A DNA stretch of 64,000 nt from Desulfovibrio aminophilus (GTDB taxonomy: Bacteria; Desulfobacterota; Desulfovibrionia; Desulfovibrionales; Desulfovibrionaceae): contig NZ_JAMHGA010000012.1 of the NCBI RefSeq assembly GCF_023660105.1, forward strand, positions 1 through 64,000, given 5' to 3'. Position 1 is the first letter of the stretch, and every line of letters starts with the position of its first letter. The position numbers were made by a program, and so were the translations under genes. Shown here piece by piece: positions 1 through 8,072 of this stretch. Below the pieces are notes generated by a model. That model was given only the letters and a program-made list of their open reading frames with translations, had not been told where the DNA came from and made no database searches.

Positions 1-41
1 CACGTGGATCGTCGGCAGCGTCAGATGTGTATAAGAGACAG
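1..41 (+). other. Illumina Nextera read-1 adapter with Tn5 mosaic end (contamination)
   Basis: Bases 9-41 match the Nextera read-1 adapter I know, and bases 23-41 are the 19-bp Tn5 mosaic end AGATGTGTATAAGAGACAG. Bases 1-8 occupy the place of an i5 index. This is library-preparation sequence left on the contig end, not genome. Translating it gives the familiar artefact peptides MCIRDR and MYKRQ on the plus strand and SLIHI on the minus strand. Any gene call starting inside bases 1-41 is wrong. Confidence 0.97.
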
Positions 42-42
42 G

Positions 43-492
43 TTCCGCGCCGAGTCGCGCGCCGAGGCCGAGCCCGAGACCGAGCCCGGGGACGACGCCG
101 AGCCGGACCCCGCCGCAGCGGAGCGCGTTGCGCCGCCGGACTGGGACGGCTTCGTGGAGTTCCTGGTGCGCAAGAACGGCCAGGCCGAATCCAAGGTTCC
201 CGGCCTGCGGCAGCTTTCCGGAGCCCTGGAGGGCCGCACCCTGGTGGTGCGCTGCCCCACGGCCTATCTGGCCAACCGTCTGAGCACGCCCGAGTGCCTG
301 AAGGCCCTGACCCGCTTCACGCGGGAGTATTTCGGCCCGGACATGAGCGTCCGTCTGGACCGCGCGCCCGAGGAGCAGCGCCGCAGTCTGGAGGAGCTCC
401 GGACCGAGGCGATGGAGGATCCGGGGGTTCGCCGGGTGCTGGAGTCCTTTCAGGCCAAGGTCCTGAACGTGGAACCCCGCCGCCCGGGCTGA
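43..492 (+). CDS. dnaX: DNA polymerase III subunit gamma/tau, C-terminal fragment
   Basis: This is a 3' fragment of about 149 codons, cut on the left by the contig end and adapter. It begins with an acidic Ala/Pro/Glu-rich linker (residues ~1-35). A compact alpha/beta segment follows, starting WDGFVEFLVRKNG, of the kind that ends gamma/tau proteins. The identification rests on this ending plus the order dnaX-ybaB-recR, which is one of the most conserved bacterial gene clusters. The clamp-loader ATPase domain is not in the window, so no catalytic motif can be checked. The spacing of 68 bases to ybaB fits one operon. The true start lies off the contig. Confidence 0.8.
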   Translation, partial: FRAESRAEAEPETEPGDDAEPDPAAAERVAPPDWDGFVEFLVRKNGQAESKVPGLRQLSGALEGRTLVVRCPTAYLANRLSTPECLKALTRFTREYFGPDMSVRLDRAPEEQRRSLEELRTEAMEDPGVRRVLESFQAKVLNVEPRRPG

Positions 493-560
493 ACCGACCG
501 TTCACCGAAAAAATCGCGACATCCGCGATCCCAATCCGTAAGCACGCTGGAGGTTCATTG

Positions 561-872
561 ATGAAGGGCATGAATGAGATGCTGCGGCAGGCGCAGATCA
601 TGCAGAAGAAGCTGCTCGCCACCCAGGAGGGCCTGAAGGCCAAGGTCGTGGAGGCCGCCAGCGGCGGCGGCATGGTCACGGTCCAGGCCAACGGCGGCCA
701 GGAGCTCGTCTCCGTGGCCATCGATCCCTCCGTGGTCGCCTCGGGCGACGTGGAGATGCTCCAGGATCTGGTCCTGGCCGCGGCCAACGAGGCCCTCAAG
801 AAGGCCAAGGAGCTCATGGAGCAGGAGATGGGGCAGGTCACGGGCGGCATGCGCATCCCGGGCCTGTTCTAG
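561..872 (+). CDS. ybaB: YbaB/EbfC family nucleoid-associated DNA-binding protein
   Basis: A 103-residue protein starting at ATG 561, preceded by GGAGG at 550-554. It has the family layout: a Met-rich amphipathic N-terminal helix (MKGMNEMLRQAQIMQKKL), a short beta hairpin with GGGMVTVQANG and a second helix, ending GGMRIPGLF. YbaB/EbfC proteins are small dimeric DNA-binding proteins that coat the nucleoid. The gene sits between dnaX and recR as in many bacteria. Its stop codon is part of the recR Shine-Dalgarno sequence (AGGAGG at 871-876), so the two genes are probably translationally linked. Confidence 0.95.
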   Translation: MKGMNEMLRQAQIMQKKLLATQEGLKAKVVEAASGGGMVTVQANGGQELVSVAIDPSVVASGDVEMLQDLVLAAANEALKKAKELMEQEMGQVTGGMRIPGLF

Positions 873-880
873 GAGGCGGC

Positions 881-1486
881 GTGGACAAGCTTCCCGGTCC
901 CCTCAAGGACGTGGTGGAGCGGCTCACGCGGCTGCCGGGCATCGGTCCGAAGTCGGCCCTGCGCATCGGCCTGCATCTGCTCAAGCTGCCCAGGGAGTCG
1001 GCCCAGAACTTCGGCCGGGGCATCATCGAGCTGCGCGAGCGGCTCTGCCTCTGCGAGGAGTGCGCCAGCCTGGCGGAGACGAGCCCGTGCCCCTTGTGCG
1101 CGGACCCGGCGCGGCTGGCCGACCAGCTCTGCCTGGTGGCCGACTGGGACTCGCTCCTGAGCATGGAGGAGATGGGCCTGTACAAGGGCCGCTACCTCGT
1201 GCTGGGCGGGCTGCTCTCGCCCCTGGACGGGGTGGGGCCGGGCAACCTGGAGTTCGAGCGCCTGCGCCGCCGCCTGGCGCGCGGCGAGGTGCGCGAGATC
1301 GTCCTGGCCCTGGGCGCGACGCTGGAGTCCGAGACCACGGCGTCCTACGTCAAGAACCTGGTGGAGGCGGATTTCCCTCGGGTGGCCGTGAGCCGCCTGG
1401 CCCAGGGCATCCCCATGGGCGCGGAGGTCAAGTACATGGACAGGGAGACGCTCAGGCAGTCTCTCCTGTACCGTCAGAAGGTCTAA
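881..1486 (+). CDS. recR: Recombination mediator protein RecR
   Basis: A 201-residue protein, the usual RecR length, starting at GTG 881 behind AGGAGG. In order it shows a helix-hairpin-helix (LTRLPGIGPKSALR, ~15-28), a four-cysteine zinc motif (C58, C61, C70, C73) and a Toprim domain from ~80 with VADWDSLLSMEE. It ends in the conserved basic tail. RecR works with RecF/RecO to load RecA onto SSB-coated single-stranded DNA at gaps. All structural motifs are intact. Confidence 0.97.
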   Translation: MDKLPGPLKDVVERLTRLPGIGPKSALRIGLHLLKLPRESAQNFGRGIIELRERLCLCEECASLAETSPCPLCADPARLADQLCLVADWDSLLSMEEMGLYKGRYLVLGGLLSPLDGVGPGNLEFERLRRRLARGEVREIVLALGATLESETTASYVKNLVEADFPRVAVSRLAQGIPMGAEVKYMDRETLRQSLLYRQKV

Positions 1487-1528
1487 CGGCCGGGGGAGTC
1501 CCGGCCCAACCACGGAGCGGGGACGACC

Positions 1529-2074
1529 ATGATCGAGATTCGCATTCACGGCAGGGGTGGACAGGGCGGCGTGACCTCGGCGGAACTGCTGGCCCGGGCG
1601 GCCATCGCCGACGGGCGTTTCGCCCAGGCCTTCCCGAGCTTCGGGCCCGAGCGGCGCGGCGCGCCGGTGCAGGCCTTCGTGCGCGTGGACGGCAAGAAGA
1701 TCCGCCTGCGCGAGAAAATCTACGAGCCGGACTTGGTCCTGATCCTGGACCCCACGCTCCTGGACATCGTGAACGTGGCCGAGGGGCTCAAGGAGGGCGG
1801 CATGGTCGTGGTCAACTCGGCCCAATCCGCCGACGAGCTCAAGCGCAAGTACGGCTGGCCCAAGGCCGCCTGCGTGGACGCGGGCAAGGTGGCCCTGGAG
1901 GAGCTGGGCGTGCCGATCACCAACACGACCATGCTCGGGGCCCTGCTCAAGGCCTCCGGGCTCCTGGGCGTGGACGGCATGCGCGAGGTCATCGACGAGC
2001 GCTTCGGCCCCAAGCTGGGACCCAAGAACTACAAGGCCCTGGAGCGCGCCTTCCGGGAGACCGCCGTCGCCTAG
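1529..2074 (+). CDS. 2-oxoacid:ferredoxin oxidoreductase, stand-alone gamma subunit
   Basis: A 181-residue protein starting ATG 1529. The N-terminal IRIHGRGGQGGVTSAELLARAA is the classic gamma-subunit nucleotide-binding turn of pyruvate/2-oxoacid ferredoxin oxidoreductases. FPSFGPERRGAPVQAFVR and TTMLGALLKASG are further family signatures. In the four-subunit enzymes this subunit joins alpha, beta and a ferredoxin-like delta in coenzyme A-dependent 2-oxoacid oxidation. No alpha, beta or delta gene is adjacent: upstream is recR and downstream, after a hairpin, is recD2. The korAB pair at 5500-8059 already carries its own fused gamma domain, so the partner of this subunit is unknown. Confidence 0.88.
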   Translation: MIEIRIHGRGGQGGVTSAELLARAAIADGRFAQAFPSFGPERRGAPVQAFVRVDGKKIRLREKIYEPDLVLILDPTLLDIVNVAEGLKEGGMVVVNSAQSADELKRKYGWPKAACVDAGKVALEELGVPITNTTMLGALLKASGLLGVDGMREVIDERFGPKLGPKNYKALERAFRETAVA

Positions 2075-2097
2075 CCAAACGCGGCGATGATTGCTAC

Positions 2098-2124
2098 AAG
2101 GGGCCGGTCGACCGGCCCTTTTTC
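2098..2124 (+). terminator. Hairpin with T-tract between gamma subunit and recD2
   Basis: GGCCGGTCGACCGGCC forms a self-complementary stem, extended by A-T/G-T pairs, and is followed by TTTTTC. This is a plausible Rho-independent terminator for the gamma-subunit gene. It ends only 18 bases before the recD2 GTG, so it may also act as an attenuator for recD2 if no promoter lies downstream. Confidence 0.7.
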
Positions 2125-2141
2125 ATTTCCCGAGGAACTTC

Positions 2142-4337
2142 GTGCCCGAAACCATCACCGTCGAAATCCATACCGTCGTCTTCTCCAACCCGGACAACGG
2201 CTACACCGTGGCCCGGGGCCGCTGCAAGGACGAGCCCGGCCTGACCACCATCGTCGGCTGTCTGGGCCGCCCCTCCCCGGGTGAGTCCCTGATCCTCACC
2301 GGAGAGTGGAAGTTCCATCCGCGCTTCGGCCGCCAGTTCGAGGTCCAGACCTTCGAGCAGGGCCGCCCTGCCACGGAGAACGGCGTGATCCGCTTCCTGG
2401 CCTCGGCCGCGATCAAGAACGTGGGCCCCAAGCTGGCCGAGCGCATGGTGGCCAAGTTCGGCATGGAGGTCCTGGACATCCTCGACGAGGAGCCCGAGAA
2501 GCTCCTGGAGGTGCGCGGCATCTCCAAGAAGAAGCTGGTGGACATCGTGGATTCCTGGAGCCGCCAGCGGGAGATCAAGAACCTCATCGTCTTTCTGCAC
2601 AGCCACGAGGTCCCGCCCACCTTCGCCCCGCGCATCTTCCAGCTCTGGGGCGCGCAGGCCGTGGCCAAGCTGCGCGAGAATCCCTACGAGCTGGCCTACG
2701 AGATCAGGGGCGTTGGCTTCAAGACCGCCGACAACATGGCCCTCAAGCTGGGCTTCGCCCCGGACGCGCCCGCGCGCCTGGAGGCCGCCGTGGTCTATGC
2801 CCTGTTCTCCCTGAGCGAGCGGGCCGGGCACCTCTTCTGCCCCAAGGACAAGCTCTTCGAGGAAGTCTCGCGCATGCTCGGCGGCGGCCTGGACCCCCAG
2901 GCCCTGGACGACGCCCTGGCCGCCCTGGAGGAGAAGAAGCGGGTCCGGGTGGAGCCCCTGCCCGAGCTGGAGATCGACGACGCCGTCTACCTCCAGCACT
3001 TCTGGAAATGGGAGCGCGAGACCGCCCAGCGCCTCTTCGGCCTGGCCGCCCACCCCACGCCCGTGAGCCGGGGCAAGGTGGAGGCCACCCTGCCCAAGGT
3101 GGAGAAGGTGGTGGGCATCGAGCTGACTCCAGAGCAGCGCGAGGCCGTGTTCGGGGCCTGCGTGAACAAGTCCTTCATCATCACCGGCGGGCCGGGCACG
3201 GGCAAGACCACCATCACCCGGGCCGTGGTGGCCACGCTCAAGGAGCTGGGCCTGAAGATCAAGCTGGCCGCGCCCACGGGCCGCGCCGCCAAGCGCATGA
3301 CCGAGGCCACGGGCTTCCCGGCCCAGACCGTGCACCGCATGCTCCAGTATCAGCCCGACGGCTCGTTCCACTACTGCGAGGAGCAGAAGCTCAAGGCCGA
3401 CGTGCTCGTGGTGGACGAGGCCTCCATGCTCGACGCCCAGCTCTTCCTCTCCGTGCTGCGGGCCCTGCCCCTGACCTGCCGCCTCGTCCTGGTGGGCGAC
3501 GTGAACCAGCTCCCCTCGGTGGGGCCCGGCAACGTGCTGGGCGACCTGCTGGAGAGCGGGGCCGTGCCCTCGGCCGTGCTCACGCACATCTTCCGCCAGG
3601 CCCTGGAGAGCTGCATCATCCGCAACGCCCACAGGATCAACGCCGGACAGTTCCCGGTGCTCGACCCGCGCAACGCGCCCGAGGCCGACTTCTTCTGGGT
3701 CGTGCAGGAGGACCCGCAGCGGGTCCAGGGCATCATCCTGGAGACGGTCTGCCAGCGCATTCCCGAGCGCTACGGCCTGGACCCCCTGCGTGAGGTCCAG
3801 GTGCTCACGCCCATGCACAAGGGCGAAGTGGGCACCCAGGCCCTCAACGAGGTGCTCCAGGACCGCCTGAATCCCCGCCTGGGCCCGGAGATCAAGCGCG
3901 GCAACTGCCGCTTCCGGGTCGGCGACCGGGTTCTGCAGCTGCGCAACAACTATGACAAGGACGTGTTCAACGGCGACCTGGGTTGGATTCTTGATCTGGA
4001 CCCGGAGGAGGGCTCCCTGGTGGTGGACTTCGAGGGCGACGCCGTGCCCTATGAGTCCTCGGAGCTGGACGACCTGGCCCTGGCCTACGCCGTGAGCGTG
4101 CACAAGTCCCAGGGCAGCGAGTACCCGGCCGTGGTCATGCCCGTGGTCACCCAGCACTATCTCCTGCTCCAGCGCAACCTGCTCTACACCGGCCTGACCC
4201 GGGCGCGGCGTCTGGCCGTGCTGGTGGGCAGCGAACGGGCCCTGCGCATCGGCCTGAACAACGTCACCGCGGGCCGCCGCCAGACCTATCTGCGCCACCG
4301 CCTGCGCGAGGTCTTCGCCAACAGCCTCCTGGCTTGA
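2142..4337 (+). CDS. recD2: RecD2-type ATP-dependent 5'-3' DNA helicase
   Basis: A 731-residue superfamily 1B helicase. GTG 2142 is chosen because CGAGGAA lies 5-11 bases upstream; the frame could open 51 bases earlier, but only inside the terminator hairpin. Residues ~1-75 form an OB-like N-terminus and ~80-200 the helix-hairpin-helix region (VGPKLAERMV, GVGFKTADNMA) typical of RecD2 rather than RecD. Walker A GGPGTGKT is at ~349-356 and Walker B VVDEASM near 425. The C-terminal SH3-like and helicase motif (AVSVHKSQGSEYPAVV, TGLTRARRL) is intact. RecD2 acts without RecB/RecC in DNA repair; no recB or recC gene is present here. Confidence 0.95.
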   Translation: MPETITVEIHTVVFSNPDNGYTVARGRCKDEPGLTTIVGCLGRPSPGESLILTGEWKFHPRFGRQFEVQTFEQGRPATENGVIRFLASAAIKNVGPKLAERMVAKFGMEVLDILDEEPEKLLEVRGISKKKLVDIVDSWSRQREIKNLIVFLHSHEVPPTFAPRIFQLWGAQAVAKLRENPYELAYEIRGVGFKTADNMALKLGFAPDAPARLEAAVVYALFSLSERAGHLFCPKDKLFEEVSRMLGGGLDPQALDDALAALEEKKRVRVEPLPELEIDDAVYLQHFWKWERETAQRLFGLAAHPTPVSRGKVEATLPKVEKVVGIELTPEQREAVFGACVNKSFIITGGPGTGKTTITRAVVATLKELGLKIKLAAPTGRAAKRMTEATGFPAQTVHRMLQYQPDGSFHYCEEQKLKADVLVVDEASMLDAQLFLSVLRALPLTCRLVLVGDVNQLPSVGPGNVLGDLLESGAVPSAVLTHIFRQALESCIIRNAHRINAGQFPVLDPRNAPEADFFWVVQEDPQRVQGIILETVCQRIPERYGLDPLREVQVLTPMHKGEVGTQALNEVLQDRLNPRLGPEIKRGNCRFRVGDRVLQLRNNYDKDVFNGDLGWILDLDPEEGSLVVDFEGDAVPYESSELDDLALAYAVSVHKSQGSEYPAVVMPVVTQHYLLLQRNLLYTGLTRARRLAVLVGSERALRIGLNNVTAGRRQTYLRHRLREVFANSLLA

Positions 4338-4382
4338 CGCTCGCGGCGCGGGCCGATTTTTTCTTCCCAAGCGGGGGCATTT

Positions 4383-4391
4383 TGCTACTAT
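4383..4391 (+). promoter_or_regulatory. Possible extended -10 promoter for the ferritin operon
   Basis: TGCTACTAT is an extended -10-like element (TG-N-TACTAT) about 33 bases before the ferritin ATG, in an AT-richer patch. The matching -35 (CTTCCC, 17-base spacer) is poor. No clear Fur or PerR box is seen. The prediction is from pattern alone. Confidence 0.3.
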
Positions 4392-4424
4392 GGGGCCAAC
4401 GCACCCATACAAGGAGAATCCCCC

Positions 4425-4931
4425 ATGCTCGGCAAGAAGATGGAAAAAGCCCTCAACGACCAGATCACCTGGGAGTTCTATTCCGGCTACGTCTACCTCT
4501 CCATGTCCGCCTGGTTCCAGTCCCAGGGCCTGCCCGGCTTCGCCAACTGGATGGAGGTCCAGAACCAGGAGGAGGTCTTTCACGCCACCAAGATGTTCCG
4601 CTACGTCCTGGAATCCGGCGGCACGGTGGAACTGGGCGCCATCGCCAAGCCCAAGGCCGCCTGGAAGAAGCCCCTGGACGCCTTCCAGGACGCCCTGGCC
4701 CACGAGCAGGGCGTGACCGCCAGGATCAACGCCCTGGTGGACCTGGCCCAGAAGGAGAAGGACCACGCCACGAACAACTTCCTGCAGTGGTTCGTGTCCG
4801 AGCAGGTGGAGGAGGAGGCGGGCGTCTCCGACATCATCTCCAAGCTCAAGCTGGTGGGCGATGGCGGCGCGCTGTTCATGCTGGACAAGGATTTGTCCAC
4901 ACGGGTGTTCACGCCTCCGGTAGGAGCCTAG
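4425..4931 (+). CDS. ftnA: Ferritin (non-haem, FtnA-type)
   Basis: A 168-residue ferritin starting ATG 4425, preceded by AAGGAG at 4411. The ferroxidase residues are all in the expected places: E17, E50, H53, E94, Q127, with E49/E126/E129/E130 around the third site. It is therefore expected to oxidise Fe(II) and store ferric mineral in a 24-subunit shell in the cytoplasm. It heads a run of closely spaced genes (ferritin, ferritin-like protein, korA, korB, DsrE-like). This suggests a link between iron handling and ferredoxin-dependent metabolism, although co-regulation is inferred from spacing only. Confidence 0.96.
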   Translation: MLGKKMEKALNDQITWEFYSGYVYLSMSAWFQSQGLPGFANWMEVQNQEEVFHATKMFRYVLESGGTVELGAIAKPKAAWKKPLDAFQDALAHEQGVTARINALVDLAQKEKDHATNNFLQWFVSEQVEEEAGVSDIISKLKLVGDGGALFMLDKDLSTRVFTPPVGA

Positions 4932-4963
4932 CGCCGCGACCTGGACGCGGCCGGGAGGAAGCC

Positions 4964-5485
4964 ATGAGCGACCAGTCCCAACGCATGCTCTGCAAGGCCC
5001 TGGAGCTGGCCGAGAAGAGCGCGGAGTTCTACGAAGGCAACATCGACGCCTGTCCCGACGGCCTGGGGCGGGAAGCGTTCGAGATGATCCGCGAGGCCGA
5101 GCGCGACCACCTGGAGCGGGTGAAGGAGATCCACGACGCCGTGACCGGGGGCGCGGCCTGGGACTCGGCTTGCGTCCTGGACGAGGCCGACGAGGAGGAC
5201 GCCCTGTCCGTGTTCCGGGGCATCGCGGCCCAGTACGAGACCGACGATTCCTGCTCCACCGAGGTGGAGGCGCTGAACATGGCCCTGGACCTCAAGCTGG
5301 CTCTGGTGACCTTCTACGAGGAGTGGCTGGAGGAGGCCGAGGACGAGATCGAGCGCGAGTTCGTCGAGCGCATGGTCCAGGAGCAGCGCGGCCACTACAT
5401 CGTGCTCTCCGACCTCCAGTACTACTACGAGGACCCCGAGGGCTGGGCCCTGGACCAGGGCGGCGGCTCCCTCGACGGGGTCTAG
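4964..5485 (+). CDS. Ferritin-like/rubrerythrin-family protein with incomplete diiron site
   Basis: A 173-residue acidic helical protein from ATG 4964 (GGGAGGA upstream). It has the four-helix ferritin-like plan: a first helix with ELAEKSAEFYEG, a second with EAERDHL (ExxH) and a long third/fourth pair ending in the rubrerythrin-like DPEGW. Helix 3 reads ALDLKLALVTFY, without the usual glutamate. Helix 4 reads QEQRGH, with Gln where the ExxH glutamate normally sits. The diiron centre therefore looks partly lost. There is no rubredoxin domain. It may be a structural or single-metal relative of rubrerythrin; function unknown. Confidence 0.75.
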   Translation: MSDQSQRMLCKALELAEKSAEFYEGNIDACPDGLGREAFEMIREAERDHLERVKEIHDAVTGGAAWDSACVLDEADEEDALSVFRGIAAQYETDDSCSTEVEALNMALDLKLALVTFYEEWLEEAEDEIEREFVERMVQEQRGHYIVLSDLQYYYEDPEGWALDQGGGSLDGV

Positions 5486-5499
5486 GGCCGGGAGGCGTC

Positions 5500-7197
5500 A
5501 TGAACGGACCGGACATCAACATCGTCATCGGCGGCGAAGCCGGGCAGGGGCTGGTGACGGTCGGCGACACCCTGTCCCGGGCCCTGACCCGCGCCGGATA
5601 CGAGATCGTCGTCACCCAGGACTACATGTCCCGCATCCGGGGCGGCCACAACACCTTCGCCATCCGCACCGGGCCGGACCCGGTGTCGGCCCCCACGGTG
5701 GACATCGACATCCTGGTGGCCCTGGACCAGGAGAGCGTGGACCTGCACGCCGGGCAGCTCACGGCCCGGGGGCTCATCGTGGCCGGGGACGACCTCCGGC
5801 TGCCCGACGCGCCCTGCCTGCGGGTGCCCTATCGCCGCCTGGCCCCCAAGCCGCTCTACGACAACGTGGCGGCCTTGGGCGTGCTCGGCTCGGCCGTCTG
5901 CAACGACCTGTCCATCCTGGAGCGGCTCGTGTCCGAGGCCTTCGAGAAGAAGGGCCCGGAGGTGGTCGAGGCCAACCTCTCCGTGCTCCGGGCGGCTTAC
6001 GCCTGGGTCAGGGAGCAGGAGCACCCCTTCGCCTGCATGCCGCCCGCGCCGGCCGACGCGGGCCCCCGGATCATGCTCAACGGCAACGAGGCCATCGCCC
6101 TGGGCGCGCTGGCCGGAGGCTGCGACTTCCTGTCCTTCTATCCCATGACCCCGGGCACCTCCGTGGCCCTGGCCCTCATCGACAAGGGCCGCGAGACCGG
6201 GCTGGTGGCCGAGCAGGCCGAGGACGAGATCGCGGCCGTGAACATGGCCCTGGGCGCGGCCTATGCCGGGGCCCGGGCCATCGTCTCCACCTCGGGCGGC
6301 GGCTTCGCCCTCATGTGCGAGGGCGTGAGCCTGGCGGGCATGCTCGAACTGCCCGTGGTCATCGTGGTGGCCCAGCGTCCCGGCCCGGCCACGGGCCTGC
6401 CCACCCGCAGCGAGCAGGCCGACCTGAACCTCGTGCTCTACGCCGGGCACGGCGAGTTTCCCCGGGCCGTGTTCGCCCCCGGCGGGGTGGAGGACTGCTT
6501 CTACCTGACCCACCGGGCCTTCGAGCTGGCCGAGCGCTACCAGTCCCCGGCCTTCGTGCTCACGGACCAGTTCCTGGCCGATTCCTACCGCTCCGTGGCC
6601 CCCTTCGACCTGGACGCCCTGCCCGAGCCGCCGGAACACCTGCTTCGGCCGGAGGAGGGCCGGGCCTACAAGCGCTACCGGATCACCGAGGACGGGGTGT
6701 CGCCCCGGGCCATTCCCGGGTTCTCCGAGGCCCTGGTGGTCTCGGACTCCGACGAGCACACCGAGGACGGCAAGCTCACCGAGGACCTGTCCGTGCGCAC
6801 GGCCATGCAGGACAAGCGCTTGCGCAAGGGTTACGGGCTCATCGAGGAGGCCGTGCCGCCGGACTACTACGGCCCGGACCGGCCCGACCTCCTGTTGGTC
6901 TGCTGGGGCTCGACCCTGGGCGCGGCCCTGGAGACCCTCCGGCGCCTGGAGGGGCGCCGGACCCGCGCGGCGGTCCTGCACTTCCGGCAGGTCTGGCCGC
7001 TCAACGGACGGCAGTTCCTGCCCTTCCTGGAGGAGGCCGCTCGGGTGGTCATGGTGGAGGGCAACTCCACTGGCCAGCTGGCGGCCCTCATCCGCCAGGA
7101 GACCGGCTTTCTCATCGACAACCTGATCCTGCGCTACGACGGCCTGCCCTTCACCGCCGCCTTCATCCTGGCCGGTCTGGGCTCGCTGGACGCCTGA
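5500..7197 (+). CDS. korA: 2-oxoacid:acceptor oxidoreductase subunit alpha (KorA), gamma-alpha fusion
   Basis: A 565-residue protein from ATG 5500 (GGAGG at 5491). Residues ~1-175 are a gamma-type domain (IVIGGEAGQGLVTVGDTL, SRIRGGHNTF). Residues ~190-565 are the alpha subunit with FYPMTPGTSVALAL, EQAEDEIAAVNMALGAAYAGARA and TSGGGFALMCEGVSLA. This gamma-alpha order is the KorA architecture of 2-oxoglutarate/2-oxoacid:ferredoxin oxidoreductases, which decarboxylate a 2-oxoacid with CoA and reduce ferredoxin. The beta subunit follows after 10 bases. The exact 2-oxoacid cannot be read from sequence. The enzyme is oxygen-sensitive in known members, in keeping with an anaerobe. Confidence 0.93.
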   Translation: MNGPDINIVIGGEAGQGLVTVGDTLSRALTRAGYEIVVTQDYMSRIRGGHNTFAIRTGPDPVSAPTVDIDILVALDQESVDLHAGQLTARGLIVAGDDLRLPDAPCLRVPYRRLAPKPLYDNVAALGVLGSAVCNDLSILERLVSEAFEKKGPEVVEANLSVLRAAYAWVREQEHPFACMPPAPADAGPRIMLNGNEAIALGALAGGCDFLSFYPMTPGTSVALALIDKGRETGLVAEQAEDEIAAVNMALGAAYAGARAIVSTSGGGFALMCEGVSLAGMLELPVVIVVAQRPGPATGLPTRSEQADLNLVLYAGHGEFPRAVFAPGGVEDCFYLTHRAFELAERYQSPAFVLTDQFLADSYRSVAPFDLDALPEPPEHLLRPEEGRAYKRYRITEDGVSPRAIPGFSEALVVSDSDEHTEDGKLTEDLSVRTAMQDKRLRKGYGLIEEAVPPDYYGPDRPDLLLVCWGSTLGAALETLRRLEGRRTRAAVLHFRQVWPLNGRQFLPFLEEAARVVMVEGNSTGQLAALIRQETGFLIDNLILRYDGLPFTAAFILAGLGSLDA

Positions 7198-7207
7198 GGA
7201 GTCCGTC

Positions 7208-8059
7208 ATGGTCGGCATGGAAGACTACGGACAGTTCGAGACGGCCTGGTGCCCGGGCTGCGGCAACCACGCCATTCTCAAGGCCGTGAAAAAGGCCTTG
7301 GCCGGGCTGGGGCTCGCGCCCCACGAGGTCCTGCTGGTCACGGGCATCGGCCAGGCGGCCAAGGCCCCGCTGTACATGAACTGCAACATGTTCACCGGAC
7401 TGCACGGCCGGTCGCTGCCGGCGGCCACGGGCGCGCGCCTGGCCAATCCCGGGCTGACCGTCATCGCCGAGAGCGGCGACGGGTGCAGCTACGGCGAGGG
7501 CGGCAACCACTTCCTGGCGGCCTTGCGGCGCAACGTGAACATCACGCTCCTGGCCCACGACAACCAGGTCTACGGCCTGACCAAGGGCCAGGCCAGCCCG
7601 ACCACCATGCAGGGCATGAAGACCAAGGCCCAGCCCTTCGGCCAGCCCTCCCTGGCCTTCAATCCCGTGGCCGTGGCCGCGGCCATGCGCGCCGGTTTCG
7701 TGGCCCGGGGCTTCTCCGGAGAGATCGAGCACCTGGCCGGACTCATCCAGGAGGCCGTGCGCCATCCGGGCTTCGCCCTGGTGGACATCCTCCAGCCCTG
7801 CGTCTCGTTCAACAAGCTGAACACCTTTTCCTGGTACAAGGAGCGGGTCTACAGGCTCGGCCCGGAGCACGATCCCACGGATTTCGCCCAGGCCATGAGC
7901 AAGGCCCAGGAGTTCGGGGAGCGCATCCCCATCGGCGTGATCGCGCGCAACGACCGGCCCCCGTTCGAGGCGGGCGTGCCCGGGCTGGCCCGTGGGCCGC
8001 TGGCCGCCCGGAGCCTGGACCGGGACGCGCTGCGCCGGATCGTGGAGTCCTATGCCTGA
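7208..8059 (+). CDS. korB: 2-oxoacid:ferredoxin oxidoreductase subunit beta (KorB)
   Basis: A 283-residue TPP-binding beta subunit starting ATG 7208. WCPGCGNHAIL (C15, C18) begins the set of cluster cysteines. The thiamine-diphosphate motif runs from GDG at 90-92 to DNQVYGLTKGQ near 118-128. CVSFNKLNTFSWYKERVYRL is a KorB signature. It forms the catalytic core with KorA, passing electrons through a [4Fe-4S] cluster to ferredoxin. The downstream DsrE-like gene begins just 13 bases after its stop. Confidence 0.94.
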   Translation: MVGMEDYGQFETAWCPGCGNHAILKAVKKALAGLGLAPHEVLLVTGIGQAAKAPLYMNCNMFTGLHGRSLPAATGARLANPGLTVIAESGDGCSYGEGGNHFLAALRRNVNITLLAHDNQVYGLTKGQASPTTMQGMKTKAQPFGQPSLAFNPVAVAAAMRAGFVARGFSGEIEHLAGLIQEAVRHPGFALVDILQPCVSFNKLNTFSWYKERVYRLGPEHDPTDFAQAMSKAQEFGERIPIGVIARNDRPPFEAGVPGLARGPLAARSLDRDALRRIVESYA

Positions 8060-8072
8060 GGAGGTGAACGCG

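Noticed and set aside
4-42. Start of the first reading frame (MDRRQRQMCIRDR...) as a native dnaX N-terminus
   Set aside because: These residues are translated Nextera adapter; only the frame from base 43 is genomic.
2094-4766. An 890-codon open frame antisense to recD2 and ferritin
   Set aside because: Shadow of recD2; repetitive Gly/Leu/His composition.
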